Source: Candidatus Woesebacteria bacterium (lineage in GTDB: Bacteria > Patescibacteriota > Microgenomatia > UBA1400 > UBA1396). Taken from it: 46,782 nucleotides of DNA. How positions within the stretch are numbered: the first letter of the stretch is position 1; every line of letters starts with the position of its first letter. This document shows positions 44,699 through 46,782 of this stretch, piece after piece. The position numbers were made by a program, and so were the translations under genes. The stretch covers positions 1-46,782 of the forward strand of contig JAJOJK010000021.1 of NCBI GenBank assembly GCA_021208605.1, in the 5' to 3' direction. The notes under the pieces were generated by a model. It was given only the letters and a program-made list of their open reading frames with translations, searched no databases and was not told the origin of the DNA.

Positions 44699-46363
44699 AT
44701 GAACGCCGCTTTGAACTCTGGCTTATATGAACGACTTCAGGAAATGGAGCTTATTGAGGCGCATGTGCTTGCCGAGGCTTTTTCGCAAGCGGAAGAGTCC
44801 TCTTCTTTTTTAGGTGCCTCTCTTCTCCAGAATGAACTGATCTCAGAAAATACACTTGGTTACATAGTGGGAGATGTATTTCATCTGCCCTACGTGAATT
44901 TACGAGAGGTTTCTATCGATACCAAGGCGATGCAACGGTTGCCACGGGCAGTAGCTGTAGCGCAACAGGCCTTGGTTTTTGCCGAGGATGAAGAGACCAT
45001 TAAGTTAGCAGGATCGAATGTTGAGTATGACGAACTCGTATCGTTTTTAGAAAAGAAAACCGGCAAAACTGTGAAAGTCTTTTTTACGTTTTCGGGGCCT
45101 TTGCAGCAGAGTTACACGCTCTATGATGAAAATATATCAGAAGTTTTCACCGATATGTTGTCGGTGTATGCCGAAAAGGCTACAGGTGAAAACTCTGATC
45201 CACCAGTAATAAAAATTGTTGATCTTATTTTTCAACACGCCTACTCCAAGAACGCTTCAGATATTCACATTGAGCCAAAGGACGATGGTACTACTCTTTT
45301 GCGTTTTCGCGTCGATGGAATTATGCATGATGTGGTTGAGTTGCCAGCATTTCTCACGCCCTTAATAGTAATGCGCATAAAAATTATGGCGCTTTTGCGT
45401 ACTGATGAGCATCAAGAAGCACAGGACGGAAAGATTAGCTATGAGGTCGATGCAGAAACACTGGATATTCGTGTCTCGATTGTTCCAGTGGTGAATGGTG
45501 AAAAAGTGGTGCTCCGTTTGTTATCGGAACGGTCGCGCAAGTTTTCTTTGCGAGATTTAGGTTTATCCGAGGCAGGTTTGAAAAAAGTTCAAGCAGCGTA
45601 CAAGAATCCTCACGGCATGATTTTGGCAACGGGGCCGACAGGTTCCGGAAAAACCACCACACTGTATTCTGTTCTCAAGGAACTGAACTCACGATCCGTG
45701 AACATTATGACCATTGAGGATCCTGTTGAGTACGAAATTGAAAACGTCAATCAAATGCAGGTAACACATACCGGTGATGTGACGTTTGCGTCTGGTTTGC
45801 GGTCTATTGTACGGCAAGATCCAAATATCATTTTGGTAGGAGAGATTCGTGACGAAGAAACAGCTGATATTGCTATTAATGCTGCTATGACTGGTCACCT
45901 CGTGCTTTCTACTTTGCACACAAACGATGCCGTGACGGCGTTTCCGAGGCTTATTGATATGGGAGTAGAGCCTTACTTAGTCTCCTCCACTGTGAATGTT
46001 GTGATTGCTCAACGGTTGTTGCGAAAAATTTGTACTTCTTGTCGTGTTTCGCGCACTGTTCAAACGGAAGAACTGAAAGTGCTTGACCCGCGATACACTC
46101 CTTTGTTGCAAGGACGCACTATGTATGTTGGAAAAGGGTGTCCGGTTTGTGGACATTCCGGTTATCGCGGTCGAGTTGGAGTGTTTGAAGTGCTTGTTAT
46201 GAATGATGATTTACGAGCTGCCATCGCTGACAAGCATGATGCTTCGTATCTGCATACTTTAGCAGTCAAAAGTGGCATGAAAACTATGATGCAAGACGGT
46301 GTAGAGAAAGTAGCACAAGGCATTACTTCGCTCGAGGAAGTAATTCGGGTACTCCATGATTAA
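44699..46363 (+). CDS. pilB: Type IV pilus assembly ATPase PilB/GspE
   Basis: NASDIHIEPKDDGTTLLRFRVDGI, ATGPTGSGKTTTLYSVL, TIEDPVEYEIENVNQMQV, TGHLVLSTLHTNDA, zinc Cys pairs CTSC and CPVC. Confidence 0.95.
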   Translation: MNAALNSGLYERLQEMELIEAHVLAEAFSQAEESSSFLGASLLQNELISENTLGYIVGDVFHLPYVNLREVSIDTKAMQRLPRAVAVAQQALVFAEDEETIKLAGSNVEYDELVSFLEKKTGKTVKVFFTFSGPLQQSYTLYDENISEVFTDMLSVYAEKATGENSDPPVIKIVDLIFQHAYSKNASDIHIEPKDDGTTLLRFRVDGIMHDVVELPAFLTPLIVMRIKIMALLRTDEHQEAQDGKISYEVDAETLDIRVSIVPVVNGEKVVLRLLSERSRKFSLRDLGLSEAGLKKVQAAYKNPHGMILATGPTGSGKTTTLYSVLKELNSRSVNIMTIEDPVEYEIENVNQMQVTHTGDVTFASGLRSIVRQDPNIILVGEIRDEETADIAINAAMTGHLVLSTLHTNDAVTAFPRLIDMGVEPYLVSSTVNVVIAQRLLRKICTSCRVSRTVQTEELKVLDPRYTPLLQGRTMYVGKGCPVCGHSGYRGRVGVFEVLVMNDDLRAAIADKHDASYLHTLAVKSGMKTMMQDGVEKVAQGITSLEEVIRVLHD

Positions 46364-46782
46364 TTTGAAGACACATTTCTCCGCAAACGACTGGTACTCA
46401 GTACCAGTTCTTGGCAGCATTGGTCGTCCAACCTCGATGGACATACTTATGTTTACGAAGCACTTGGCTACCATGATTCAGGCTGGCGTGCCATTGGTCG
46501 AAGCCCTCGATACGCTGGTAGAACAGACGAAATCGACTGCATTTCGTGAAGTTATTACCGCGATAGTAGCAGAGGTACGTAACGGAAAATCGTTGGCCGC
46601 TGCTATGAAACCTCACTCTGCCCTCTTTTCTGAGTTTTATATTAGCCTCATCGAGATCAGCGAACAATCTGGCACTCTCGACGAAAATTTATTATTTATA
46701 GCGGAACAACTCACGAAAAACATGAGTTTGCGTAAGAAAATTCAAGCAGCTTTTGTGTATCCTACGTTGATAGTATCAGTAT
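46356..46782 (+). CDS. pilC: Type IV pilus inner-membrane protein PilC (truncated by window end)
   Basis: MDILMFTKHLATMIQAGVPLVEALDTLVEQT ... ISLIEISEQSGTLDENL; overlaps pilB stop. Confidence 0.9.
   Translation, partial: MINLKTHFSANDWYSVPVLGSIGRPTSMDILMFTKHLATMIQAGVPLVEALDTLVEQTKSTAFREVITAIVAEVRNGKSLAAAMKPHSALFSEFYISLIEISEQSGTLDENLLFIAEQLTKNMSLRKKIQAAFVYPTLIVSV

Noticed and set aside
1-46782. tRNA, rRNA, transposase, integrase, phage or CRISPR elements
   Set aside because: None recognised by eye on either strand; a tRNAscan-SE/Infernal run would be needed to exclude them fully.

Overview
The window appears to be two different genomes joined at about 7975-7990. Segment A (1 to ~7980) is AT-rich and Firmicutes-like: an ABC exporter fragment, a COG2984/4120/1101-type ABC operon with two frameshifts and a 45-bp in-gene duplication, a LysR regulator, and a thiolase / 3-oxoacyl reductase / CoA-transferase operon. 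Segment B (~7981 to 46782) has a different codon style and looks like a small-genome, possibly Patescibacteria-like, bacterium. It carries a truncated malic enzyme, PCD, glucan phosphorylase, a baeRF-like protein, LUD/HxlR, a Y-family polymerase, a copper operon, phytoene synthase plus lycopene cyclase, a GCS2-like ligase, stress genes, an ECF sigma operon, a GH5-CBM2-CBM2 cellulase, a class II photolyase, and a locus of sensor kinase, two receivers, pilB and pilC. The join lies inside one ORF that fuses half a CoA-transferase to half a malic enzyme, and is most likely an assembly chimera. Strongest candidates for something new: (1) a ferredoxin-reductase-like FAD/NAD(P) module fused to a PAS-PAS histidine kinase, with two receiver-only regulators, directly upstream of pilB/pilC; (2) a putative stress regulon in which 11-bp-spaced direct repeats (CTTACA-N5-CTTACA-like) sit exactly 32 nt (end to first base) upstream of a -10 box at five promoters, plus two degenerate cases; (3) two paralogous antiterminator/terminator RNA leaders in front of two tiny ORFs; (4) widespread leaderless-type promoters (-10, 6-10 nt, ATG); (5) several genes broken at A8-A9 tracts, all repaired by removing one A. 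All calls come from reading the sequence; no searches were run.
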